Both the position numbers and the translations under genes were made by a program. Source: an uncultured Blautia sp. (lineage in GTDB: Bacteria > Bacillota > Clostridia > Lachnospirales > Lachnospiraceae). From it: a stretch of DNA of 17,295 nucleotides. How positions within the stretch are numbered: the first letter of the stretch is position 1; every line of letters begins with the position of its first letter. Shown here one piece after another: positions 8,210 through 15,011 of this stretch. The stretch covers positions 1-17,295 of the forward strand of contig NZ_CALFLA010000121.1 in NCBI RefSeq assembly GCF_937880195.1, read 5' to 3'. The notes below the pieces were generated by a model, which saw nothing but the letters and a program-made list of their open reading frames with translations, made no database searches and was not told the origin of the DNA.

Positions 8210-9408
8210 GTTTCCTTTCTTGTGGCAATAACTTCGGCCTGGATCACTCCGTCTGTAACAGAGATCTCCAGAAGGTCTCCCGGCTCTGTCTGGGAAATCT
8301 GGGTTACTGCACGTCCTTCTTTGTCCGCTGCAAAAGCAAATCCCTGATTCAGTCTGCCAAGGGGAGAAAGACCTTTGTACCGCTCCAGATAAATGCCAAG
8401 CCTGTGTCTGTTATCTTTCAGCTTCTGCGCCATTGCATTGCGAAGAGCCTCCTCATAATCTATAAGAAGCTGCCGCTGGTCTCTGAGTTTTGTTTCCGGG
8501 CTTAAATACTGAAACCGAAACTGAAGCTGTTCCAGAGAAAGGCGGGCCAGCCGGAGCTTTGCCTCCATTCCTCTTTTCAGCCGATCCCGAAAATTCACCG
8601 CACTGTCCACAAGTTTTCCGTACTGCTCCACAGCAAGCTCTGCTGCTGCAGAAGGCGTGGGAGCCCGAAGATCCGCTACAAAATCCGCTATGGTAAAATC
8701 TGTCTCGTGACCCACTGCGGAAATAACAGGCGTACGGCAGTCAAAAATAGCTCTGGCCACCTTTTCTTCATTAAAAGCCCACAGATCTTCCATGGAGCCA
8801 CCGCCTCTTCCCACAATGATTACATCTACACCGAAATCATCCAGTTTCTGGATCCCTTTTACAATGCTGTCTGCAGCTCCTTCACCCTGCACCAGGGCCG
8901 GATAAAGAATGATCTGAAGATAGGGATTCCTTCTAAGGGAAATATTTCTGATATCCTGAACAGCGGCGCCGGAAGGCGCTGTTACAACCCCAAGGGTTTT
9001 AATAAACTTCGGAATGGGCTGCTTGTACTCCTGTGCAAACATTCCCATTTCTTCCAGCTCTTTTTTCAGCGCAAGGAAACGCTCATAAAGCGCTCCTTCG
9101 CCTTCCTGGGTGATTTCTTTTGCGTAAAGCTGGTAACGTCCGTCTCTTTCATAGACGTCAACAGTGCCTCCTGCCACCACCTGATCTCCGTCTTTCATTC
9201 GAAAGGCAAGACCTCGCCTGTGTCCTGCAAACATCACGCAGGAAAGCACACCTGTCTCATCTTTCAATGAAAAATAAATATGTCCGCTTGGGTGGTATTT
9301 ACAGTTGGACACTTCTCCTTTTACGTATACCTTTTTTAGAACATAATCCTGAACAAACAGATTCTTTACGTAGCGGTTCACCTGGCCTACGGAATAAATG
9401 TTTTTCAT
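8197..9408 (-). CDS. xseA: Exodeoxyribonuclease VII large subunit
   Basis: Catalytic subunit of exonuclease VII, which degrades single-stranded DNA from both ends. The 403-residue product has an N-terminal OB-fold (about 1-105; [21 protein letters not shown] at 30-50) followed by the catalytic domain. The conserved motifs are [10 protein letters not shown] at 143-152, the glycine-rich [15 protein letters not shown] at 201-215 and the stretch from SAVGHETD (230-237) to [12 protein letters not shown] (ending 257). The ATG at 9408 overlaps the nusB TGA in the form ATGA. The gene overlaps xseB downstream. In B. subtilis folD lies between nusB and xseA; here it is missing. Confidence 0.97.
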   Translation of the reverse strand: MKNIYSVGQVNRYVKNLFVQDYVLKKVYVKGEVSNCKYHPSGHIYFSLKDETGVLSCVMFAGHRRGLAFRMKDGDQVVAGGTVDVYERDGRYQLYAKEITQEGEGALYERFLALKKELEEMGMFAQEYKQPIPKFIKTLGVVTAPSGAAVQDIRNISLRRNPYLQIILYPALVQGEGAADSIVKGIQKLDDFGVDVIIVGRGGGSMEDLWAFNEEKVARAIFDCRTPVISAVGHETDFTIADFVADLRAPTPSAAAELAVEQYGKLVDSAVNFRDRLKRGMEAKLRLARLSLEQLQFRFQYLSPETKLRDQRQLLIDYEEALRNAMAQKLKDNRHRLGIYLERYKGLSPLGRLNQGFAFAADKEGRAVTQISQTEPGDLLEISVTDGVIQAEVIATRKETWET

Positions 9409-9896
9409 GAATTATCGCTGTCCTTCTTGGAACGGATAATGATTTTCGCCTGATGAGTGGGGCAGTGCGCCTTTTTTACAGGCACCGGTTCTTTACTGCC
9501 GCTGGCAACTCGTGCAAGCACTCCGTTTACAAAGGAACCGGAATCCTCGCCGCCAAAAAGCTTGGCCAGCTCTACTGCCTCGTTAATGGCAACTCCTGTA
9601 GGAATATCGTCGTCATACTTCAATTCATAGTATGCCAGTCTTAAAGCTGTAAGATCCACACGGTTCATTCTGTGGGTTTTCCACCCCTGGCTGTATTCGT
9701 TTAATTCCTTATCAATCTCAGATAAATGCTCCCTGATGTGCGCATATCTCTGCTGCATTGCCTCCTGCTCTTCATCAGTAAGAGCTTCCAGTCCGTCAAA
9801 ATAAAGGGAAATCTGCTCCGGCATTTCTCCCTCTGTATTAAATTCTGTCATAAACAGCAGTTTAAAAATATGTTCTCTCTGTTCCCGTCTTCGCAT
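9405..9896 (-). CDS. nusB: Transcription antitermination factor NusB
   Basis: All-helical factor that, with NusE (S10), loads on boxA RNA during rRNA transcription. The 163-residue product starts with the typical [15 protein letters not shown] and contains the conserved core [34 protein letters not shown] and [10 protein letters not shown]. Usual NusB proteins are about 130-140 residues and stop shortly after this last motif. Here about 30 more residues follow, basic and polar, with a His-Cys-Pro-Thr-His segment. The tail brings the stop codon to an ATGA overlap with xseA. AGGAGG lies 5 bases before the ATG. It is the second gene after the Asp23-family gene, with a terminator-like hairpin between them. 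Confidence 0.95.
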   Translation of the reverse strand: MRRREQREHIFKLLFMTEFNTEGEMPEQISLYFDGLEALTDEEQEAMQQRYAHIREHLSEIDKELNEYSQGWKTHRMNRVDLTALRLAYYELKYDDDIPTGVAINEAVELAKLFGGEDSGSFVNGVLARVASGSKEPVPVKKAHCPTHQAKIIIRSKKDSDNS

Positions 9897-9913
9897 AGTT
9901 CCTCCTCATATAG

Positions 9914-9941
9914 AAAAAAGGAAAGGTTTACTTTCCTTTTT
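9914..9941 (-). terminator. Terminator-like hairpin at the end of the Asp23-family gene
   Basis: CTTTCCTTTTT (9931-9941) pairs over 11 bp with 9915-9925 around a 5-base loop that contains the TAA stop codon of the upstream gene. On the minus strand the 3' arm merges into a run of six T residues. The stem is mostly A-U with only three G-C pairs at the loop end, so it may terminate only part of the transcripts and act as an attenuator before nusB, whose ribosome site starts about 10 bases further on. Confidence 0.45.
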
Positions 9942-10314
9942 CGTTCTCCATATCTACCCCTGCAATGCGGATGTTTACATCTGCAACTTCAAGGCCTGTC
10001 ATATTCTCAATAGATGTCTTAACCTTGTCCTGAACCTTCCGGCTTACATCCAGAATATTCTTTCCAAAGTCAATATTAAGAGTGAGATCAACCGTGCAGA
10101 CGCCTTCGAGAACCGTTACCTTAACGCCCTTGGCAAGATTCTTCATGCCAAGCTTGCTTACCAGTTCATTGGTAATATTGCCTGCCATAGAAGCAACTCC
10201 CTCAACCTCGGTTGCTGCCAGAGCTGCAATGATCGTCACTACTTCATCGGCGATCTTCACTTCGCCGATCCCTCCTACATCCTGTATTTTATAGGTTGTT
10301 CTTTTTTCTGCCAT
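9928..10314 (-). CDS. Asp23/Gls24 family envelope stress response protein
   Basis: A 128-residue Asp23/Gls24-family protein, equivalent in position to B. subtilis yqhY. Family members are membrane-associated or cytosolic proteins linked to cell-envelope stress or, for YqhY, to control of fatty-acid synthesis; the biochemical role is unsettled. The sequence shows the family pattern: a start of IGEVKIADEVVTIIAALAATEVEGVASMAG, a central VKVTVLEGVCTVDLTLNIDFG strand pair and a C-terminal MTGLEVADVNIRIAGV. The ATG at 10314 has AGGAGG 7 bases upstream; a longer in-frame start at 10389 has no such site. An extended -10 promoter lies about 90 bases upstream. In B. subtilis it adjoins accBC, which are absent here. 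Confidence 0.92.
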   Translation of the reverse strand: MAEKRTTYKIQDVGGIGEVKIADEVVTIIAALAATEVEGVASMAGNITNELVSKLGMKNLAKGVKVTVLEGVCTVDLTLNIDFGKNILDVSRKVQDKVKTSIENMTGLEVADVNIRIAGVDMENEKGK

Positions 10315-10401
10315 AATAAGTCCTCCTGCGGATCCAGAATTGATACGTGTTTCGCGGGAAAAGGGTGGATATTTCTGAAACCCTCCCACATTTCTATGCT
10401 T

Positions 10402-10410
10402 AGTATATCA
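10402..10410 (-). promoter_or_regulatory. Candidate sigma-A extended -10 promoter of the asp23-nusB operon
   Basis: TGATATACT on the minus strand combines an extended -10 TGn with TATACT (5 of 6 to TATAAT). No good -35 is seen at the right spacing; the best is TTTTAT. A 12-base palindrome, TTTCTGCAGAAA, lies in the -35 to -10 spacer. Transcription would start near 10395, leaving a leader of about 80 bases before the Asp23-family ATG. The element sits in the 120-base gap after prfC, so this housekeeping operon need not depend on prfC transcription. Confidence 0.5.
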
Positions 10411-10434
10411 AATTTCTGCAGAAAATAAAAGTGT

Positions 10435-12024
10435 TTATTTACTGAACTCTGTCAGTACCAGATTCGGATTACGGTCCTGGGTCATACCCACGCTCCATGC
10501 ATTGACAAAAAGAAGAAGGGGATTTCCTTTAAGGTCTGTTACCTTTTTCATATCAGAAGTTCCTGTGATCTTAGCCACGTCTACTTCTTCCTTATTAGCG
10601 ATCCAGCGGATATGTTCGTATGGAAGATTTTCCAGGCGGATCTCCACATTATATTCGTTTTCCAGACGATATTTCAGCACGTCAAACTGAAGCACACCTA
10701 CCACGCCTACAATAATTTCTTCCATACCTGTATTAAATTCCTGGAATATCTGAATAGCGCCTTCCTGGGCGATCTGGTTGATTCCCTTTACAAACTGCTT
10801 TCTCTTCATGGTATCCAACTGGCGCACACGGGCAAAATGCTCCGGCGCAAAGGTTGGGATTCCTTCAAAGGCAAATTTATTTCCCGGAGTACAGATGGTA
10901 TCTCCAATGGAAAAAATACCTGGATCAAAAACTCCGATAATATCCCCTGCATAGGCCTCCTCTACCACATGGCGCGACTCTGCCATCATCTGCTGAGGCT
11001 GAAGGAGACGCATCTTCTTATCCCCCTGCACATGATAGACCTCCTGGGAAGCGTCAAATTTACCGGAACAGATTCGCATAAAAGCGATTCTGTCGCGGTG
11101 AGCCTTGTTCATGTTCGCCTGAATCTTAAAAACAAAGGCTGAAAAATCATCGGACATGGGATCAATCTCTCTATCCTCTGCCATACGCGGAAGAGGGGAA
11201 GAGGTCATGGAAAGGAAATGCTCCAGGAACGTCTCCACACCAAAGTTTGTCAGAGCAGAACCAAAAAATACAGGAGTCAGTTCTCCCTTGCTTACCAGCT
11301 CCTGGTCAAAATCTGCGCTTGCTCCATCCAGAAGCTCGATTTCCTCCATAAGCTGTTCTCTCTGATCCGGGTCCACAATCTCGTCAAGGTGTGGATCGTC
11401 TATATCGATTTCTTCGATCACGCCTTCTTTTGTTCCCTTCTGGGTATCGGAAAAAGTCAGCACCTTATGAGTGTTTCGATCATAAACGCCGCGGAACTTT
11501 TTGCCGGATCCAATAGGCCAGTTCACAGGACAGGTTGCAATTCCCAGTTCCTTTTCAATTTCGTCAAGAAGGTCAAAGGTATCGTTTGCATCCCGGTCCA
11601 TTTTATTAATAAATGTAAAAATTGGAATATGGCGCATGACACAGACCTTAAAAAGCTTACGGGTCTGTGCCTCTACGCCCTTACTTCCGTCAATAACCAT
11701 AACGGCGGAGTCTGCCGCCATCAAAGTACGGTAGGTATCCTCGGAAAAGTCCTGATGTCCCGGAGTATCCAGGATGTTGATACAGTAACCGTCATAATGG
11801 AACTGCAGCACAGAAGAAGTTACGGAAATTCCTCTCTCCTTCTCAATCTCCATCCAGTCAGATACTGCATGGCGCGCAGTGGCCTTTCCCTTTACGCTTC
11901 CAGCCAGGTTGATCGCCCCTCCATAAAGAAGGAATTTCTCTGTAAGGGTAGTCTTACCTGCATCCGGGTGGGAAATAATGGCAAAGGTTCTTCTTTTTTC
12001 TATCTCTTTCGCATACTTGGACAC
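10435..12024 (-). CDS. prfC: Peptide chain release factor 3
   Basis: Translational GTPase that recycles RF1 and RF2 from the ribosome after peptide release. At 529 residues it matches the usual family length. GTPase motifs are G1 HPDAGKTT at 19-26, G2 around ERGISVTSS, G3 DTPGHQDF and G4 NKMD. The effector domains that follow and the C-terminal RF3 domain ending near EVDVAKITGTSDMKKV are intact. The start is GTG at 12024, supported by AGGAGG 7 bases upstream. The gene lies between the spoIIIA operon and the Asp23-family gene, with promoters on both sides, and is likely a single-gene unit. It is not present here in B. subtilis. Confidence 0.96.
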   Translation of the reverse strand: MSKYAKEIEKRRTFAIISHPDAGKTTLTEKFLLYGGAINLAGSVKGKATARHAVSDWMEIEKERGISVTSSVLQFHYDGYCINILDTPGHQDFSEDTYRTLMAADSAVMVIDGSKGVEAQTRKLFKVCVMRHIPIFTFINKMDRDANDTFDLLDEIEKELGIATCPVNWPIGSGKKFRGVYDRNTHKVLTFSDTQKGTKEGVIEEIDIDDPHLDEIVDPDQREQLMEEIELLDGASADFDQELVSKGELTPVFFGSALTNFGVETFLEHFLSMTSSPLPRMAEDREIDPMSDDFSAFVFKIQANMNKAHRDRIAFMRICSGKFDASQEVYHVQGDKKMRLLQPQQMMAESRHVVEEAYAGDIIGVFDPGIFSIGDTICTPGNKFAFEGIPTFAPEHFARVRQLDTMKRKQFVKGINQIAQEGAIQIFQEFNTGMEEIIVGVVGVLQFDVLKYRLENEYNVEIRLENLPYEHIRWIANKEEVDVAKITGTSDMKKVTDLKGNPLLLFVNAWSVGMTQDRNPNLVLTEFSK

Positions 12025-12031
12025 GTTTCTG

Positions 12032-12037
12032 CCTCCT
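12032..12037 (-). promoter_or_regulatory. Ribosome binding site fixing the GTG start of prfC
   Basis: AGGAGG on the minus strand lies 7 bases before GTG (12022-12024). No ATG competes nearby in frame, so GTG is the likely initiator. Confidence 0.8.
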
Positions 12038-12087
12038 GTTACATTCTATTTACTCATGTGATTCACGTTCTTTTGCACAACAAACAC

Positions 12088-12117
12088 ATTCTAGTATAGA
12101 AGAGAGCGACCTGTCAA
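12088..12117 (-). promoter_or_regulatory. Sigma-A promoter of prfC
   Basis: A perfect TTGACA -35 (minus strand, 12112-12117) and TAGAAT -10 (12088-12093, 5 of 6) are separated by 18 bases. Transcription would start near 12081, giving a leader of about 57 bases. The -35 is flanked by two direct copies of GCTCTCTT, 16 bases apart, which could be a regulator site. The promoter begins only 17 bases after the spoIIIAH stop codon. I see no terminator between spoIIIAH and prfC. Confidence 0.75.
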
Positions 12118-12133
12118 GAGAGCAGAAACATAT

Positions 12134-12928
12134 TTAATCATAAATCCCTTCTGTTTCAATCACATATTCTTCTGCTGTTCCTGAGGTCTGCTCTGTTTCG
12201 GAACTTTCCGCCTCTTCCCCGGTATCGGAAGTCTCTGACCCGGCGTCGGTTCCTGTTGTTTCCAAAGAGCTTTCCTCTGGGTTATCTACCGTCTCGTCGG
12301 CTGCCGCCTCATCAGAAGACTGGCTTAAGGGCGTGATCACAATATTCTCAGCAGCAATCCCTGTCTTACGTTTTACAATATCCTCGATCTGAGCCCGGCG
12401 CGCATCCTCCAGATCTGCTTCCGGCACAACAATATCTGCCGTTTCTCCTGTCAGGTTTACGATAACGTTTGAAAATCCTTTTGCCTCCAGAAGAAGCTCT
12501 GCCGCAGCTTCCTTTTCTGCCAGATCTGTCATGGAAACCATGGTGTTGATAGCTTCCTGCTTCTTTTCTTCGCTGATGTCTGCATTGCCGATAATGGCCT
12601 GCAGCTCCGCCTTATTCTGGGAACGGATCTGTTCTCTGGAAAGTTTTGCCTGGGCTGCAAAATCTGATGCTCCAGTAAGTACGGCTTCTCCCGGAGTTCC
12701 TGTACCTGGAAGCTCCTCCTCTCCTGCTTTTGCTCCGTTTTCATCCAAAAGGGCTGTCTCATCTGTCAGATCATATTCCACCTGATCCAGTATACTGCTG
12801 CTGTCTGTACTGGCTTCCTTATCCTTAAATCCAAGATCCACATCTGCAAAATTCAGATATCCGGCTACTGCGATCAGAATTGCCAGGGAGGTGATGATCA
12901 CCTGATTTTTTTTCATGATTTTTTTCAC
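12134..12928 (-). CDS. spoIIIAH: Stage III sporulation protein AH
   Basis: Mother-cell membrane protein whose extracellular domain binds forespore SpoIIQ to form the zipper and channel between the two cells. The 264-residue product has one N-terminal membrane segment (about residues 10-25), a variable linker, and a conserved YscJ/FliF-like ring-building domain at about 95-200 (helix with SREQIRSQNKAELQ, then AEKEAAAELLLEAKGFSNVIVNL and the final IVKRKTGIAAENIVITPL). The last 60 or so residues are an acidic Ser/Thr/Glu-rich tail not seen in the shorter 218-residue B. subtilis protein. The start is GTG, with GAGGAG 6 bases upstream; an ATG four codons on has worse spacing. It lies 10 bases after spoIIIAG and is the last gene of the operon. 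Confidence 0.94.
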   Translation of the reverse strand: MKKIMKKNQVIITSLAILIAVAGYLNFADVDLGFKDKEASTDSSSILDQVEYDLTDETALLDENGAKAGEEELPGTGTPGEAVLTGASDFAAQAKLSREQIRSQNKAELQAIIGNADISEEKKQEAINTMVSMTDLAEKEAAAELLLEAKGFSNVIVNLTGETADIVVPEADLEDARRAQIEDIVKRKTGIAAENIVITPLSQSSDEAAADETVDNPEESSLETTGTDAGSETSDTGEEAESSETEQTSGTAEEYVIETEGIYD

Positions 12929-12934
12929 TTTACT

Positions 12935-12940
12935 CTCCTC
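12935..12940 (-). promoter_or_regulatory. Ribosome binding site fixing the GTG start of spoIIIAH
   Basis: GAGGAG on the minus strand overlaps the spoIIIAG stop codon and lies 6 bases before GTG at 12926-12928. The alternative ATG at 12914-12916 is 18 bases away, too far. Confidence 0.65.
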
Positions 12941-13391
12941 ATTTCATTTTCATTATTTTTATTTTATGGGCTTCTATCTGAAATAATGCCATAACTGCCT
13001 GCTGAATGTTCCGTTTTGTCACAGGATCGTCCGCGCCTTCGGCAGCGATCAGTATTCCGGTAACTGCTTCTGTATCTGTGTCATAAAATCCCTTCTGTTC
13101 CCCGCCTGTCATCAGAAGCACCTGTACCCTTCCCACACCCTCTGTATTTTGGAGAATGGAGGCAAGCTTTCTTTCCAGCTCAGATTCACTGACTGTACCT
13201 TCTGTTTTCCAGGAAGTCTCTGTATTTTGCATCTCAGCTCCCCTGCTTTCACTGTCTTTTTTCACCGGAAGAGCGATCACTGTCAGAAGAAGCCCCAGAA
13301 GGAGAAGAACCATCCATTGCTGTCCCGACATTTTTGCCATCATAGATCTGACAGTTTTCTTCTGCGATACCGAAGCTTTCCCTAAGTCCAT
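12939..13391 (-). CDS. spoIIIAG: Stage III sporulation protein AG
   Basis: Bitopic mother-cell protein; in B. subtilis it forms a large ring resembling secretion-system rings and is part of the SpoIIIA-SpoIIQ channel. The 150-residue product has a basic N-terminus, one membrane segment at about 26-42, a polar linker and a ring-building domain: SELERKLASILQNTEGVGRVQVLLMT, then a DPVTKRNIQQAVMALFQIEAHKIKIM end. It is shorter than the 229-residue B. subtilis protein, mostly in the linker region. The ATG at 13391 has GGAGGG exactly 7 bases upstream. This start lies deep inside spoIIIAF, giving a 143-base overlap in a different frame. Confidence 0.93.
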   Translation of the reverse strand: MDLGKASVSQKKTVRSMMAKMSGQQWMVLLLLGLLLTVIALPVKKDSESRGAEMQNTETSWKTEGTVSESELERKLASILQNTEGVGRVQVLLMTGGEQKGFYDTDTEAVTGILIAAEGADDPVTKRNIQQAVMALFQIEAHKIKIMKMK

Positions 13392-13821
13392 CCCGGATCC
13401 CTCCTTCCTGTTCCCGGCTTATTTCCTGTGCAAAGGTAAGCTCCACAAATAACTGCTTTCCTTCTATATGTACGGCAGTATTCACTGGATTTATTCCTGA
13501 TTTCTGTAAAAAATCTGCAATCTCCCCTGCCGCTTCCTGTTCATACCCTTCATTCAGAAAAAAATACTGCAGTTCTTCCGACTCCAGTTTTTTCATTTCC
13601 TGCATCTCCTGCTGAAAAGTATAAAAAAATTTTTCTGTAAGCTCTTCCCCTTTTCCCAAAAGCCCAAAAACAGGAACACAGAGCATATAGATCATCAAAA
13701 GCCCCATAAAGGAACGGATATAACGCTGATATTTCAGATCTGGAACAAGATAGAGGACTGCTGTAAAAAGAATATAAAACACTGCCAGATTTTTCATCCA
13801 GACATAGATTTCTTCCTTCAT
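13249..13821 (-). CDS. spoIIIAF: Stage III sporulation protein AF
   Basis: Mother-cell membrane protein of the SpoIIIA complex. The 190-residue product begins with two membrane segments (about 11-27 and 36-60), followed by a soluble domain with LQKSGINPVNTAVHIEGKQLFVELTF and a final conserved GIRDGLRESFGIAEENCQIYD. The last 30 or so residues are a low-complexity Ser/Gly/Asp tail and coincide with the out-of-frame start of spoIIIAG. I place the start at ATG 13821, which overlaps the spoIIIAE stop as ATGA and has GGAGG 6 bases upstream; a start at 13872 would only add out-of-frame spoIIIAE sequence. Length is close to the 206-residue B. subtilis protein. Confidence 0.93.
   Translation of the reverse strand: MKEEIYVWMKNLAVFYILFTAVLYLVPDLKYQRYIRSFMGLLMIYMLCVPVFGLLGKGEELTEKFFYTFQQEMQEMKKLESEELQYFFLNEGYEQEAAGEIADFLQKSGINPVNTAVHIEGKQLFVELTFAQEISREQEGGIRDGLRESFGIAEENCQIYDGKNVGTAMDGSSPSGASSDSDRSSGEKRQ
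13399..13404 (-). promoter_or_regulatory. Ribosome binding site for spoIIIAG inside spoIIIAF
   Basis: GGAGGG on the minus strand lies 7 bases before the spoIIIAG ATG and within the spoIIIAF reading frame. It is what supports a 143-base overlap rather than a later internal start; the nearby in-frame ATGs at residues 17, 18 and 21 have no comparable site. Confidence 0.7.
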
Positions 13822-15011
13822 CCCATTCCTCCCTGGATCCCTGCCATAATAATGAGAAATGTAAGAATACACATCACCTCTGCCGTAAAAAGTATCTTCA
13901 AAAAAATCTCAAATCCCTCTCCCATAGTACACAGGCACTCCACCACACGCTTGTCCGATACAGGCTGGGCCACTGCTGCCAGAAATCTATAAACCAGCGA
14001 AAGGATTCCATAGTGGATCACAGGCCCTGCGCCAGCCAGTACAAACACCAGAAGAAGCATAACCCCCAGGCAGTTTCTTACAAGAACCGCGCTGGTAAGA
14101 ACAAGTTCCGTTACCATATTTACAGCGTCTCCTACTGCCGGAAGGGCTCCTGCCGCTCTTCCTATCAGACTTCTTTTTAAAGAATCCATGACAGGAGCAA
14201 CCAGACCTCTCACAATCTGCAGACCAGCCGCTGCCCCAAGAATTGTTTTTAATCCCCACCCGATTCCTGTATGCAGAAGCTCCGCCAGTTTTCCCAGCAT
14301 CTCTTCCTTTGATAAATGGTTTACCAGACGAAGAAGCACATAAAGATGAGCTGCCGGAAGAATCACTGTAAGCAGAAGATACTGGATCAGCCATACAAGA
14401 AGCAGAACCGCTTCATAAAACACAGCCGCCGATACTGTTCCTGCTGACGCCGCCACAGTCATAAAATAGGCTGGCGCAAGGGCTTTCATAAATTCCGCCA
14501 TCCAGGAGATCGTTTCTCTTAAAGTGTTTCCCCTTTCATAAAAGGAATCTGCCAAAAGCATAAAAAGAAGCAGATAAACCACATAAAAACTAATCTCTCC
14601 TGCCTGACCGCTGTCAAAAACAGAGGTAAAATTTGCAAATACTGCAGCCAGCAAAATCAGAACAAGAATTTTTACAAAAAGGGCTTTTTCCCCGGAAAGT
14701 CCCGAAAAAAAAAGGCTGCGCACAAATTGCAGCACAGTCTCTTTTGTAACAGGCTCCTCCCCTTTCAGAAGTTTTTCCAACGCTTCCCGAAAAGAAAAAC
14801 TGTCTTTTCCAAGAAGCTGGTCGATGAGCTTCTGTACCTTTGACAGATCTATTTCCTGAAGGAGCTGATTCTGAACAGCATTACTTTCTTCTTCCTTTTT
14901 TTCTGCTGCCAGAACAGTAAAACCCGTTTGCGGTATCACCTCAAAAGCTCCTGTCAGCCACAAAAAGCATATGACTGTCAGGATTTTTTTTAACAGTCCT
15001 TTTTTCCTCAT
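13818..15011 (-). CDS. spoIIIAE: Stage III sporulation protein AE
   Basis: Polytopic membrane protein of the SpoIIIA complex, required with SpoIIQ for sigma-G activity in the engulfed forespore. The 397-residue product has an N-terminal signal-like segment (basic residues, hydrophobic 11-30, then VLAA near 35), an acidic extracytoplasmic region with QKLIDQLLGKDSFSFREALEKLLKGE, and then about seven hydrophobic segments from residue 107 to the C-terminus. The length is similar to that of B. subtilis (399). The ATG at 15011 overlaps the spoIIIAD stop as ATGA; I see no clear Shine-Dalgarno sequence, so initiation probably depends on coupling to spoIIIAD. It overlaps spoIIIAF downstream by 4 bases. 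Confidence 0.96.
   Translation of the reverse strand: MRKKGLLKKILTVICFLWLTGAFEVIPQTGFTVLAAEKKEEESNAVQNQLLQEIDLSKVQKLIDQLLGKDSFSFREALEKLLKGEEPVTKETVLQFVRSLFFSGLSGEKALFVKILVLILLAAVFANFTSVFDSGQAGEISFYVVYLLLFMLLADSFYERGNTLRETISWMAEFMKALAPAYFMTVAASAGTVSAAVFYEAVLLLVWLIQYLLLTVILPAAHLYVLLRLVNHLSKEEMLGKLAELLHTGIGWGLKTILGAAAGLQIVRGLVAPVMDSLKRSLIGRAAGALPAVGDAVNMVTELVLTSAVLVRNCLGVMLLLVFVLAGAGPVIHYGILSLVYRFLAAVAQPVSDKRVVECLCTMGEGFEIFLKILFTAEVMCILTFLIIMAGIQGGMG

Noticed and set aside
10330..10385. Possible structured leader or riboswitch upstream of the Asp23-family gene
   Set aside because: Only short GGG/CCC pairings with bulges are visible and no known riboswitch core is recognisable; not enough to call.
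10315..10389. N-terminal extension of the Asp23-family protein starting at 10389
   Set aside because: No ribosome site at the upstream ATG; the added residues do not match the family; the ATG at 10314 has a perfect AGGAGG with 7-base spacing.
11218..12099. Plus-strand open frame of 293 codons antisense to prfC
   Set aside because: Shadow of prfC; the encoded sequence shows no family motif, and the prfC frame has all GTPase motifs.
12025..12129. 8-base inverted repeat GTTTCTGC / GCAGAAAC at the two ends of the prfC upstream gap
   Set aside because: The arms are about 90 bases apart with no supporting structure and can easily occur by chance.
12529..12762. Minus-strand 77-codon frame inside spoIIIAH
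   Set aside because: Out-of-frame reading of the spoIIIAH linker and helix region; no ribosome site or family resemblance.
13987..14394. Minus-strand open frame of 135 codons, Ser/Gly-rich, inside spoIIIAE
   Set aside because: Same-strand alternative frame of spoIIIAE with no ribosome site; its Ser/Gly/Arg composition is typical of a shifted membrane-protein frame.
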